Source: Corynebacterium pseudopelargi
GTDB taxonomy: Bacteria; Actinomycetota; Actinomycetes; Mycobacteriales; Mycobacteriaceae
Length of the DNA: 64,000 nucleotides
Assembly (NCBI RefSeq): GCF_003814005.1
Contig: NZ_CP033898.1
Span: 186,001-250,000, forward strand
Direction: 5' to 3'
Part shown: one piece after another, positions 36,505 to 44,590 of the stretch
How positions within the stretch are numbered: the first letter of the stretch is position 1
Layout: each line of letters starts with the position of its first letter
Position numbers and translations under genes: made by a program
Notes under the pieces: model-generated
The model's database searches: none
Told to the model about the DNA's origin: nothing
Seen by the model: only the letters and a program-made list of their open reading frames with translations

Positions 36505-37103
36505 GTGCTCGTGCGTGGCTGATCGCGGCGGCCATAGCCTATAACTCCTGGATCCTAGGCCCGCTGCTCAACCCAGCCCTCGATGCGCCTTTGGTGAGCG
36601 AACTCGCCGCCACCGGCCAACCTTGGGCATGGGTGTTCCGGGCGGGCGATCTGCTCGCGGTGTTGTTGCTGCTTCCCACCGTGCGCAAGGGCCATGTATT
36701 TTGGTGGCTCTTTTTGCTCTCCACCGCGGTTGAAGCAACATTCCCGCTCCACTGCGTTTCCCAATTCACCTCTGATGAACTGCTCAGAAGCGCTGCGTGC
36801 ATGACGCCGAGCGCCTGGGCTCATGAGGTGAGTTCTACGTTCGCAGGCATCGGATCGATCGCCACCGTGATCTTCGCATGGCGCGCCGGGCACAAAGGCA
36901 GGCTCTTGGGCGCTCTCCACGTTATTGCGGTGCTGGTGCTCACTGCGGCGATTGTGCTTCAGCTTCCCGGCACCTTTGTGTTACAGCGCGTATCCATCAT
37001 GGCGCTGAGCCTGTGGTGGATCTTCGCGTATGAGCGCAGCGATGGCTTCGGGCCGATCAAGCATCAAGCGGTGCGATCCCTGCATAGGCACAAAGAGCGC
37101 TGA
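36501..37103 (+). CDS. DUF998-like membrane protein
   Basis: A 200-residue protein with six predicted helices. H-C-V-S-Q in the second third and A-W-A-H-E-V-S before helix 4 give the His-bearing loops seen in DUF998-like proteins; the assignment is tentative. It starts with TTG overlapping the nhaC stop, so it depends on coupling. Its last 123 bp overlap the convergent hydrolase gene, a long overlap for two unrelated proteins. Confidence 0.65.
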   Translation: MSARAWLIAAAIAYNSWILGPLLNPALDAPLVSELAATGQPWAWVFRAGDLLAVLLLLPTVRKGHVFWWLFLLSTAVEATFPLHCVSQFTSDELLRSAACMTPSAWAHEVSSTFAGIGSIATVIFAWRAGHKGRLLGALHVIAVLVLTAAIVLQLPGTFVLQRVSIMALSLWWIFAYERSDGFGPIKHQAVRSLHRHKER

Positions 37104-37622
37104 TAATTGCTGGGCTTGGCGGCGAAGTTTCCGCACCCAGCGCCCCGGCCTGCAAGCGTATGCGGCAATCACTACGGTTCGGGTGCGTAATGGGTGGCTG
37201 CGCTGTATCTCGCGTAACTCATTGGCCCAAAAGGAATAGGATCGCCACTCCTGCACGATTGCGCGCAAGGTGGCATGGGGGATGAGTTTTTCAATAGGTA
37301 TGTGCAAGCACGCTTTTCGACGCTCCTCGTAGCTCCCATCCACCAAGATCAATCGAGTAAAGCGTTCGGGGTGCAGGCGGCAGGCGGCTTCGCCGATAAA
37401 CGAAGCCATCGAGTGCGCCACAAGCTTTGCTCGTTCGATGCCGTGCGCATCCATCTGTTGCAGTAGCGATAGAACCTGATCTTCTAGATGAAATGCTTGC
37501 CCGGAGCCAAGGCGATCAAAGGCATAGGAGTGCGGCAAAAAGCTTCGAAGCTCGTCCCATGCGCTTGCAGGGATGGCCAGCCCGGGGAGTAAGACTACGG
37601 GGATCTTATGGTGATGATGCAT
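36981..37622 (-). CDS. Alpha/beta hydrolase
   Basis: A 213-residue hydrolase. The nucleophile elbow is A-H-S-M-A (a small-residue variant of GxSxG) near residue 70, the acid is likely D in L-V-D-G-S near 95, and the His is in G-S-H-R-L-M-L near 183. The oxyanion strand L-L-P-G-L-A precedes. The protein begins M-H-H-H-H-K. Substrate unknown. The gene starts 51 bp beyond the 3' end of tRNA-Gly on the same strand and may be read from its promoter. The 3' end overlaps the DUF998-like gene. Confidence 0.75.
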   Translation of the reverse strand: MHHHHKIPVVLLPGLAIPASAWDELRSFLPHSYAFDRLGSGQAFHLEDQVLSLLQQMDAHGIERAKLVAHSMASFIGEAACRLHPERFTRLILVDGSYEERRKACLHIPIEKLIPHATLRAIVQEWRSYSFWANELREIQRSHPLRTRTVVIAAYACRPGRWVRKLRRQAQQLSALFVPMQGSHRLMLDRPEAIAALIREDPPQAQRHDGYAL

Positions 37623-37673
37623 TGCTTCTCGGGCCTACCCCAGGTGAGTGCGTGTTGTTTCACGCGAGTGAAG

Positions 37674-37747
37674 TGGAGCCGGCGACGAGAATCGAACTCG
37701 CGCTCTCAGCTTGGGAAGCTGATGTTCTGCCATTAAACTACGCCGGC
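37674..37747 (-). tRNA. tRNA-Gly (CCC)
   Basis: A 74-nt cloverleaf on the minus strand including an encoded CCA end. The acceptor stem GCCGGCG pairs with CGCCGGC, the anticodon loop reads TTCCCAA (anticodon CCC, codon GGG), and the T-arm has GTTCGATTC. All stems pair well. Confidence 0.95.
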
Positions 37748-37795
37748 GCTGGGTTCACTTTAGCACTTCGAGGTGAGACTCTGATAACCCTGCAC

Positions 37796-37801
37796 TACAC
37801 T
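37796..37801 (+). promoter_or_regulatory. -10 box of dcd, leaderless
   Basis: TACACT followed by exactly 7 nt and the GTG at 37809, with no Shine-Dalgarno sequence. This decides the dcd start. Confidence 0.65.
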
Positions 37802-37808
37802 GCAAATC

Positions 37809-38372
37809 GTGCTGTATTCCGACCACGACATCAAAGAGGCCATCGATGCCGGTGACCTCAAAATTGAGCCCTTTGCCCCCGAGCTGATCCAGCCTTCTTC
37901 GGTGGATGTGCGCATGGACCGCTTCTTCCGCGTGTTCAATAATTCGCGTTATACCCACATCGATCCGAAGCAGCAGCAAGATGAGCTGACCAGTTTGGTT
38001 GAGGTGGCCGAAGATGAACCCTTCGTGCTGCACCCTGGTGAGTTCGTGCTTGGTTCCACGCTGGAGAAGTTCACCTTGCCTGCTCATATGGCAGGCAGGC
38101 TTGAGGGGAAGTCTTCTTTGGGGCGTCTTGGTTTGCTTACGCACTCAACTGCGGGATTCATCGACCCCGGCTTCTCCGGCTACATCACTTTGGAGCTTTC
38201 CAATGTGGCAAATCTGCCTATCACCTTGTGGCCGGGCATGAAGGTTGGACAGCTCGCGCTGTTTAAGATGACGAGCCCGGCCGAGGTTCCTTATGGTTCT
38301 GGGGCTTTGGGCTCGAAGTATCAGGGGCAACGAGGCCCGACACCGAGCAAGGCTTACTTGAACTTTAGGTAA
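37809..38372 (+). CDS. dcd: dCTP deaminase
   Basis: A 187-residue homotrimeric enzyme that deaminates dCTP; in actinobacteria the family is often bifunctional and releases dUMP directly. Motifs: S-S-V-D-V-R-M near residue 32, the catalytic region [11 protein letters not shown] near 98 and [11 protein letters not shown] near 112, with G-Q-L-A-L-F near 150. The GTG start is supported by the -10 box 7 nt upstream. ugd follows 4 bp after the stop, the same pair as Rv0321-Rv0322. Confidence 0.95.
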   Translation: MLYSDHDIKEAIDAGDLKIEPFAPELIQPSSVDVRMDRFFRVFNNSRYTHIDPKQQQDELTSLVEVAEDEPFVLHPGEFVLGSTLEKFTLPAHMAGRLEGKSSLGRLGLLTHSTAGFIDPGFSGYITLELSNVANLPITLWPGMKVGQLALFKMTSPAEVPYGSGALGSKYQGQRGPTPSKAYLNFR

Positions 38373-38376
38373 AAAT

Positions 38377-39603
38377 ATGCGAATCAGCGTCATTGGATGC
38401 GGTTACCTTGGAGCTACACATGCGGCCTGTTTGGCGGCGTTGGGCCATGAGGTGGTCGGCATCGATGTCGAAGAAGCAAAAATTCAGACTCTTCGATCCG
38501 GAAAAGCGCCCTTTTATGAACCCGGCTTGAACGAGTTGTTACAGAAAAACAACGAGAGGCTGCGTTGGAGCACTGAGCTTGCCGACGCAGCCTCTTGCTC
38601 TATCCACTTCCTCGCTGTAGGAACCCCCCAAGGCCAACAAGGCCTCGACCTGAGCGCCCTCGAATCAGTGGTGCGTGGGCTTGCAGGGGTACTGCAGGGT
38701 GAGGATCACTTGATCGTTGGCAAATCCACCGTGCCGCCCGGCACCGCGGCGCACTTGGAATCGCTATGCGATATTGAAGTGGCTTGGAATCCTGAGTTTT
38801 TAAGGGAAACCCGCGGCGTGGAAGATACGCTGCGACCAAGCCGCATCGTCATCGGTGCCCGCACTGCCCGAGCAGATCAGCTCCTGCGTGAACTGTGGGC
38901 CGTGCCCATTGGGCGTGGCTGCCCTGTAGTTTCGTGTGATCGCGAAACAGCAGAGATGGTCAAGCTGGCCTCCAATGCTTTCTTGGCCACCAAGCTGAGC
39001 TTTATTAATGCCATCGGAAACGTGTGTGTAGAAGTAGGTGCGGATACCTCCACTTTGGCCAAGGCCATGGGCTTGGACCCTCGTATTGGCCAGAAGTTTA
39101 TGCACGCCGGCTTGGGCTTTGGTGGGGGATGCTTGCCAAAGGATATTCGTGGCCTTGGACATATTGCCGAAGAAGTGGGCGCCACCTCTGCTGTGGGGTT
39201 GCTACGCCATGTAGATGCAGTCAATGCTCGCCAGCGCCAGCGCGCCATCGAAGGTTTAGGCGATGTGCGCGGCAAGCGTGTGGCAGTGCTTGGCACCGCG
39301 TTTAAGGCGGGCACCGACGATACTCGCGATTCGCCAGCAATTGATGTGGCTTCGCAGATCAAAGCAGCCGGTGGCACACCATGTAGTTATGACCCGATGG
39401 CACCGTGTGACGTCGATAAGCTCGAAGCAGCCCTACGCGGTGCGCATGGTGTGGTGATAGCAACTGAGTGGCGAGAATTCGCCATGATTGATCCGGCGTG
39501 GGCCAGGGGGCTTGTGGTGGAACCACTGGTGGTGGACGCTCGCGGAGTGCTGGATAAAGGCGCCTGGCAAGCCGCCGGGTGGAAGGTGGTCAGACTCGCC
39601 TGA
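38377..39603 (+). CDS. ugd: UDP-glucose 6-dehydrogenase
   Basis: A 408-residue NAD-dependent enzyme that oxidises UDP-glucose to UDP-glucuronate for envelope polysaccharides. N-terminal Rossmann loop G-C-G-Y-L-G-A-T; K-S-T-V-P-P-G-T near residue 115; E-F-L-R-E near 140; catalytic Cys in G-F-G-G-G-C-L-P-K-D near 250; second Rossmann half V-A-V-L-G-T-A-F-K-A-G-T-D-D-T-R. Four bp after dcd, so co-transcribed. Confidence 0.92.
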   Translation: MRISVIGCGYLGATHAACLAALGHEVVGIDVEEAKIQTLRSGKAPFYEPGLNELLQKNNERLRWSTELADAASCSIHFLAVGTPQGQQGLDLSALESVVRGLAGVLQGEDHLIVGKSTVPPGTAAHLESLCDIEVAWNPEFLRETRGVEDTLRPSRIVIGARTARADQLLRELWAVPIGRGCPVVSCDRETAEMVKLASNAFLATKLSFINAIGNVCVEVGADTSTLAKAMGLDPRIGQKFMHAGLGFGGGCLPKDIRGLGHIAEEVGATSAVGLLRHVDAVNARQRQRAIEGLGDVRGKRVAVLGTAFKAGTDDTRDSPAIDVASQIKAAGGTPCSYDPMAPCDVDKLEAALRGAHGVVIATEWREFAMIDPAWARGLVVEPLVVDARGVLDKGAWQAAGWKVVRLA

Positions 39604-39702
39604 GTAAATAACCAACGCGAGATTTGGGCTTTGCTGCATCTTTGCGCTTAGATTTCAGCAGACAGGGCACACCCTCAGCCCTGGGCAAAGGAGCAAGCAA
39701 CA

Positions 39703-41310
39703 GTGTCTAAAGCACGTGAAACCTTCGCCGGACGTTCCATGTTCATCTTCGCCGCCATCGGCTCGGCGATTGGACTCGGTAACATCTGGCGATTCCCCTA
39801 TATCTCATACGATAACGGCGGCGGCGCCTTCCTCTTTCCCTACGTCATCGCCCTGCTGACTGCTGGTGTGCCGGTGCTCATCCTCGACTACGTACTCGGG
39901 CACCGTTTCCGCGGCTCGGCGCCACTTGTCTGGCGTCGAATTTCCAAGCGCACAGAAGCAGTGGGTTGGGTGCAGGTAGGCATTACCTTCATCATCGCCG
40001 TCTACTACTGCGTGATCCTCGCGTGGGCTGCCATGTACACCTGGTACTCCTTCAAGCTGAGCTGGGGTGAAGATCCCAACGCCTTCTTCTTCGAGCAGTA
40101 CCTCCACGCCGATACCACCTCCCTGAACTCCACTGAGGTGATCTGGCCAATCTTTATCGTGCTTGGTGTTGTATGGCTTGCACTCACCGCCGTGATGGCG
40201 ATGGGCGTGCGCAAAGGCATGGGTTTGCTTTCTCAAATCTCCGTGCCGGTGCTGATTCTGCTCTTCTTAATTCTTGTGGTGCGCGCCTTGTTCCTCCCCG
40301 GTGCCTCCGTGGGCCTCGAGGCATTTTTCACCCCCGATTGGTCGGCGCTGTTTAACCCGCAGGTATGGATGGCCGCCTATGGCCAGATCTTCTACTCGCT
40401 GGCTATCGCCTTCGGCATCATGATGACGCAGGCCTCCTACCTCAAGCGCCGCTCAGATATCTCCGGCCTTGGCGCAGTCGTTGGGCTTTCCAATTCTGCC
40501 TTCGAGGTGCTCGCCGGCATCGGCGTGTTCGCCACCTTGGGCTTTATGGCCGCAAGCCAGGGAAGCGCGGTAGATGAGGTTGTCAGCTCCGGCATTGGCC
40601 TGGCCTTTGTGGCCTTCCCAACCATCATCAACGCGATGCCAGGCGGCCCCTTCTTCGGCGTGCTGTTCTTCGGCTCACTCTTCCTCGCTGGTTTCACCTC
40701 ACTGGTCACCATCGTGGAAGTAGTCGTTGCTGGCATCCAAGAAAAGCTCCACCTGGGTCGCCGCCGCGCATCGGTGCTCGTATGCATTGCCTGCGCCATT
40801 CCGTCCATGGTGTTCTTCCCCGTCACCACCGGCCTTGCCACCTTGGACATTGTGGATAAGTTCGTCAACGTGGTGGGCATCGTCTTTATCGCGCTGGTGT
40901 CCATTGTGCTGATCGGCTGGATACTCAAGCGCCTGCCTGAGCTGCGCGCCCACGTCAATGCCGTTAGCTCCATCCGCCTTGGTCGCTGGTGGGATCTCTC
41001 GCTGATGGTGATTACTCCCATCGTGCTGGGTACCACCTTCGTGCTGGAGGTAGCAACGTTGCTCAGCGAAGGCTATGAGGGCTATCCAAGTGGCAAGGTC
41101 CTGATCTTTGGCTGGGGCTTGGCTATCTTCCTCTACGGCGGGGCGCTGATTATGTCGAAGATTCCGTGGCCAAAGGGCACCATCGTCGATGGTCCGCCGC
41201 AGGGAGACTTCGGTGTTCCTCTAACGGGTAAGGGCGCGCCTTTTGGCCAGCATCTGGATAACCCCTATGAGTCTTTGAATGAGCGTCGAGCACGATTGGA
41301 GCGCAAGTAA
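39703..41310 (+). CDS. metP: Sodium-dependent transporter, NSS family (MetP-like)
   Basis: A 535-residue, 12-helix sodium symporter. Helix 1 carries G-S-A-I-G-L-G-N-I-W-R-F-P-Y, the Na+/substrate site of LeuT-fold carriers, and G-G-G-A-F-L-F-P-Y follows. In C. glutamicum the NSS protein MetP with the small MetS takes up methionine; the same small gene follows here, so that assignment is likely though not proven. The GTG start has AAAGGAG 8 nt upstream. The metS start follows directly after the stop. Confidence 0.82.
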   Translation: MSKARETFAGRSMFIFAAIGSAIGLGNIWRFPYISYDNGGGAFLFPYVIALLTAGVPVLILDYVLGHRFRGSAPLVWRRISKRTEAVGWVQVGITFIIAVYYCVILAWAAMYTWYSFKLSWGEDPNAFFFEQYLHADTTSLNSTEVIWPIFIVLGVVWLALTAVMAMGVRKGMGLLSQISVPVLILLFLILVVRALFLPGASVGLEAFFTPDWSALFNPQVWMAAYGQIFYSLAIAFGIMMTQASYLKRRSDISGLGAVVGLSNSAFEVLAGIGVFATLGFMAASQGSAVDEVVSSGIGLAFVAFPTIINAMPGGPFFGVLFFGSLFLAGFTSLVTIVEVVVAGIQEKLHLGRRRASVLVCIACAIPSMVFFPVTTGLATLDIVDKFVNVVGIVFIALVSIVLIGWILKRLPELRAHVNAVSSIRLGRWWDLSLMVITPIVLGTTFVLEVATLLSEGYEGYPSGKVLIFGWGLAIFLYGGALIMSKIPWPKGTIVDGPPQGDFGVPLTGKGAPFGQHLDNPYESLNERRARLERK

Positions 41311-41469
41311 ATGTCGACAACAACAATCGTGGTGATGGTGCTCTACCTCGCAGTGGTGTGGGGTTTGCTGCTGGTTGCTGCAATCCACTTGGCTCGCACT
41401 GATGACGAGGCGATTGGAACACTAGGCGCCGCTGATCTTGATGATCTCCCCCAATACACACGCACATAA
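41311..41469 (+). CDS. metS: Small subunit of the methionine/alanine symporter (MetS-like)
   Basis: A 52-residue protein with one N-terminal membrane helix (V-V-M-V-L-Y-L-A-V-V-W-G-L-L-L-V) and an acidic tail, the build of the MetS family. The ATG is the base immediately after the metP stop. A strong terminator follows. Too small to be judged alone; the call rests on pairing with metP. Confidence 0.78.
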   Translation: MSTTTIVVMVLYLAVVWGLLLVAAIHLARTDDEAIGTLGAADLDDLPQYTRT

Positions 41470-41478
41470 CGCAACAAC

Positions 41479-41509
41479 AGCCCGGGCTTCGGCTCGGGCT
41501 TTTGCTTTT
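41479..41509 (+). terminator. Rho-independent terminator after metS
   Basis: The stem AGCCCGGGC / GCTCGGGCT has a stable TTCG tetraloop and is followed by TTTTGCTTTT. It ends the metPS unit and separates it from the convergent yibE-like gene. Confidence 0.85.
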
Positions 41510-41535
41510 CGACGAACCCCTGTACCCGCTGAGTT

Positions 41536-42714
41536 CTATGGCCTAGCCCTATGCCGCGCGTGGCGAGGGGCTTTGTGTTCTCGGGGCGTAGTCCAAGCGG
41601 CAATCAAGGTGGTGATGGGGACGGCAAGCGTGAGCGCCAAGATGCCGATCGCTGAACGCAGCAACTCGGTGGCCATGACGTCGCTGGTGAGTGTCTGCGA
41701 CAGGGAGCGTTCAGAAAGGCTGAGGAGTAACAGCAGCGGCAAAGATGCGCCGGTGTAAGTCAGAACCAAGGTGTACATCATGGAGGCGATATGATCTTGC
41801 CCCACCTTCATGGCGCCAAAGAAAAGGCGCAGGGGACGTGCCTTGGGGTCTAGGGAGGAAAGTTCTTGCACCGTGGATGCCTGCGCAATAGTCACGTCAT
41901 TGAGCACTCCCAAGGCGCCGATAATAAAACCGCACAGCATGAGCCCCTGAATAGATACTTCCGGCAAATACAGCAGGACTTGGAGGTTATCCTCCTGGCC
42001 CAAGCCGCGAACATGCGTGTGTTGGAGCGAAAGCTGCGCCAGGGCTGCGGCAACGCATAGGGCTGTCAACGTTCCTGCTAATGCGGAAGCGCTTTTCCAA
42101 TTCATGCCGTGCACAAAGAAAACGGCGAGCAGGAGGATCACTGAGCCGCTGAGCAACGCCACGGCTGCCGGATTGGTGCCATTGGCAAGCGCCGGCAGGG
42201 TGAAGATCGCCACCACCGCCATTGCCATAACCAGGCCAATGATTGCGCGTACCCCTCGCCATAACGCAAGGGCACTGACAGCGGCGATGGTCAGCAGCGC
42301 CCATAGCAGCAGCGGGGTATCACGTTTGAAATCCACGAACGCGAGCTGCTCATTGAGCAAGATGTGTTGGCCTACTTCAAGATCCGGCTCGCCGGGGGTT
42401 CCGGTGTTCAGGATTAAGGTTCTGTCGCCGTCTGCGAGCTCGGCAATGACCCAGGTGCAATTGGCGTCTTGGCCTGGAATGTGGCGCGGTGAGGTACTAA
42501 AACGCTGACCCACCTGATCGCTGGTGCAACTGCCCTCGGTGACGGCGACGACGGTGGCGTCGACAAGCTTTTGCCCAAGGCTGAATGTTTGGCTAAAGCT
42601 CGGGGCAACTTCGGGGGCCGTGCGTGGCCAAAATACGACGAGGCCAATCGCGGTGCCGAGCGTGCAGCAAAGAAGAAAGATGATGAGCAAGCGCTGGGGT
42701 AGGGACTTGCTCAT
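41536..42714 (-). CDS. YibE/F family membrane protein
   Basis: A 392-residue protein: an N-terminal helix, a small extracytoplasmic domain with a Cys pair (G-S-C-T-S and A-N-C-T-W), then seven or eight helices of the YibE/F family, including G-V-L-N-D-V-T-I-A-Q-A-S. Function unknown. It lies 13 bp after alaT and is the last gene of the fpr-led operon. The ATG is at 42714. Confidence 0.82.
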   Translation of the reverse strand: MSKSLPQRLLIIFLLCCTLGTAIGLVVFWPRTAPEVAPSFSQTFSLGQKLVDATVVAVTEGSCTSDQVGQRFSTSPRHIPGQDANCTWVIAELADGDRTLILNTGTPGEPDLEVGQHILLNEQLAFVDFKRDTPLLLWALLTIAAVSALALWRGVRAIIGLVMAMAVVAIFTLPALANGTNPAAVALLSGSVILLLAVFFVHGMNWKSASALAGTLTALCVAAALAQLSLQHTHVRGLGQEDNLQVLLYLPEVSIQGLMLCGFIIGALGVLNDVTIAQASTVQELSSLDPKARPLRLFFGAMKVGQDHIASMMYTLVLTYTGASLPLLLLLSLSERSLSQTLTSDVMATELLRSAIGILALTLAVPITTLIAAWTTPREHKAPRHARHRARP

Positions 42715-42727
42715 TGGCTGATGCTCC

Positions 42728-43975
42728 TTATTGCTTATAGTCGGCGAGGAAGTTGCCTAGGCGGTCCAGAGCCTCGGAGAGCTGGGAGGCCCAGGGGAGG
42801 GTGACTACTCGGAAGTGGTCGGGCTTATCCCAGTTGAAGCCGGTGCCTTGCACCATCAAGATTTTTTCTGCGCGCAACAGATCCAGCATGAGCTGGGCGT
42901 CGTCATGAATATCATAGTAGTTGAGATCGATTTTCGGGAAGGCGTAGAGCGCGCCCATGGGCTTCACACAGCTAATGCCAGGGATCTGGTTCAGCTTCTC
43001 GTAAGTGACATTGCGCTGTTCGGTCAAGCGGCCGGAGGCGGAAGTGAGATCATAAATCGACTGCCTACCGCCTAATGCCACCTGGATGGCGTGTTGGGCT
43101 GGAACATTGGGGCACAAGCGAGTACCGGCGAGCAAGTCCAAGCCTTCAATAAAACCGCGTGCATACTGCTTGGGACCAGTCACCACCATCCAGCCGGCGC
43201 GGTAGCCAGCCACGCGGTAGGCCTTAGACAAGCCGTTGTAGGTGATGCACAGCAGGTCGGGTGCCAGGGTGGCAATGGAGATGTGCTCGGCATCGTCATA
43301 GAGGATGCGATCATAGATCTCATCAGCAAGAATCAGCAGGTCATGCTCGCGGGCAATGTCCACGATCTGCTGCAGCACCTCGCGCGAATACACCGCACCC
43401 GTGGGATTATTCGGGTTAATCACCACGATGGCCTTGGTGTTTTCATTTACCTTAGATTTGATGTCCTCGATGGAAGGGTTCCAATCGTCTTCTTCATCGC
43501 ACAGGTAATGCACCGGCTTACCACCGGCCAGGGAAGTCGCGGCCGTCCACAGGGGATAGTCCGGCTTGGGAATGAGCACCTCATCGCCGTCGTTGAGCAA
43601 GGCCTGGGTGGTCATGGAAATCAGCTCTGACACACCATTGCCCAGATAAACGTCCTCCACGTCGAAGGAGGGGAAGCCGGGGATCACCTCATAGCGAGTC
43701 ACAATGGCTCGGCGCGCAGGGATGATGCCCTTAGAAGTGGAATAGCCCTGAGAGGTGGGCAGCGCGGCGATCATGTCGCGCATAATCACATCGGGTGCCT
43801 CAAAGCCGAAGACGGCGGGATTACCGGTGTTGAGCTTTAGAATGCGGTGCCCGTCGAGCTCCATGCGCTCGGCTTCCGCCGTCACTGGTCCGCGAATCTC
43901 ATAGAGCACATCTTTTAGCTTCTCGGACTGGTCAAAAGTGCGGCGAATGCGACGCTGGTTCTCGTTGCTGCTCAT
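42728..43975 (-). CDS. alaT: Alanine aminotransferase AlaT
   Basis: About 415 residues, PLP-dependent fold-type I. Motifs: N-P-N-N-P-T-G near residue 190 (PLP), D-E-I-Y-D near 220, Schiff-base Lys in Y-N-G-L-S-K-A-Y-R near 252 and R-A-G-W-M near 265. It makes alanine from pyruvate and glutamate. The order with an upstream Fe-S reductase matches Rv0337c-Rv0338c. The ATG at 43975 follows an in-frame GTG two codons earlier; either may be used. It lies 9 bp after the DUF1707 gene. Confidence 0.9.
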   Translation of the reverse strand: MSSNENQRRIRRTFDQSEKLKDVLYEIRGPVTAEAERMELDGHRILKLNTGNPAVFGFEAPDVIMRDMIAALPTSQGYSTSKGIIPARRAIVTRYEVIPGFPSFDVEDVYLGNGVSELISMTTQALLNDGDEVLIPKPDYPLWTAATSLAGGKPVHYLCDEEDDWNPSIEDIKSKVNENTKAIVVINPNNPTGAVYSREVLQQIVDIAREHDLLILADEIYDRILYDDAEHISIATLAPDLLCITYNGLSKAYRVAGYRAGWMVVTGPKQYARGFIEGLDLLAGTRLCPNVPAQHAIQVALGGRQSIYDLTSASGRLTEQRNVTYEKLNQIPGISCVKPMGALYAFPKIDLNYYDIHDDAQLMLDLLRAEKILMVQGTGFNWDKPDHFRVVTLPWASQLSEALDRLGNFLADYKQ

Positions 43976-43984
43976 TCCCACATG

Positions 43985-44590
43985 TTAGCGCTGACGGAAG
44001 CGCTTGAGAACATCAGAGGCAATTTCTGTTGCCGCCGTATTCATTTCCTCGCGACGCATCTTGCGCTGGGCGCGCTGCTGCGCCTTTTGCGCTTGAGCCT
44101 GAGCCTCTAAGGCCGCAATTTCCTGGCGCTGTGCGGCAGTGATTTCGCGGATGCGCTGCCGTTCCAACTGCTTAGGGCTTGGGGCATGCCAAGAAGCAGG
44201 GCCTACCTTCATCACATAGAGCAGGATGTACACGGCTGGGATGAGGAAGAAGAGCGGAGCAAGCTGCTCCCAACCCGAGATAAGCGCCAGCACAGCGACG
44301 GAACTTAAACCCATGATCCCGCCACGGATATTGCGCCCCGACTTCCGCGAAGCCTCGATCTCCTCCAAGCTGTACATCTGCGTTGGAGCAATAGCGCGCT
44401 GATGCTGGGGAAGATCGTCGAACATCTGAAGCAGTTCGCTTCGCATGGTGGCCGCAGCCACTTGCTGCACGCGCTCGTCATATTCCACAAACGTCAGGCG
44501 CCCTTGGGCGTAGTGGGCACCAAGTTGCTCCATTGCTTGTCGACGTTCTTCGTCGCCAATTCGGTAATCGGGTGAATACGGGTTAGTCAT
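43985..44590 (-). CDS. DUF1707 SHOCT-like domain membrane protein
   Basis: 201 residues. The N-terminal DUF1707 domain has R-I-G-D-E-E-R, L-G-A-H-Y-A-Q-G-R-L and E-Y-D-E-R (residues 8-45), then two membrane helices near 100-140 and a charged Gln/Arg/Glu coiled-coil tail. The ATG at 44590 is preceded by AGGAGGAGG and overlaps the end of the upstream reductase gene by 8 bp. The frame continues far upstream through the repeat region, but that part is not coding. Function unknown. Confidence 0.82.
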   Translation of the reverse strand: MTNPYSPDYRIGDEERRQAMEQLGAHYAQGRLTFVEYDERVQQVAAATMRSELLQMFDDLPQHQRAIAPTQMYSLEEIEASRKSGRNIRGGIMGLSSVAVLALISGWEQLAPLFFLIPAVYILLYVMKVGPASWHAPSPKQLERQRIREITAAQRQEIAALEAQAQAQKAQQRAQRKMRREEMNTAATEIASDVLKRFRQR

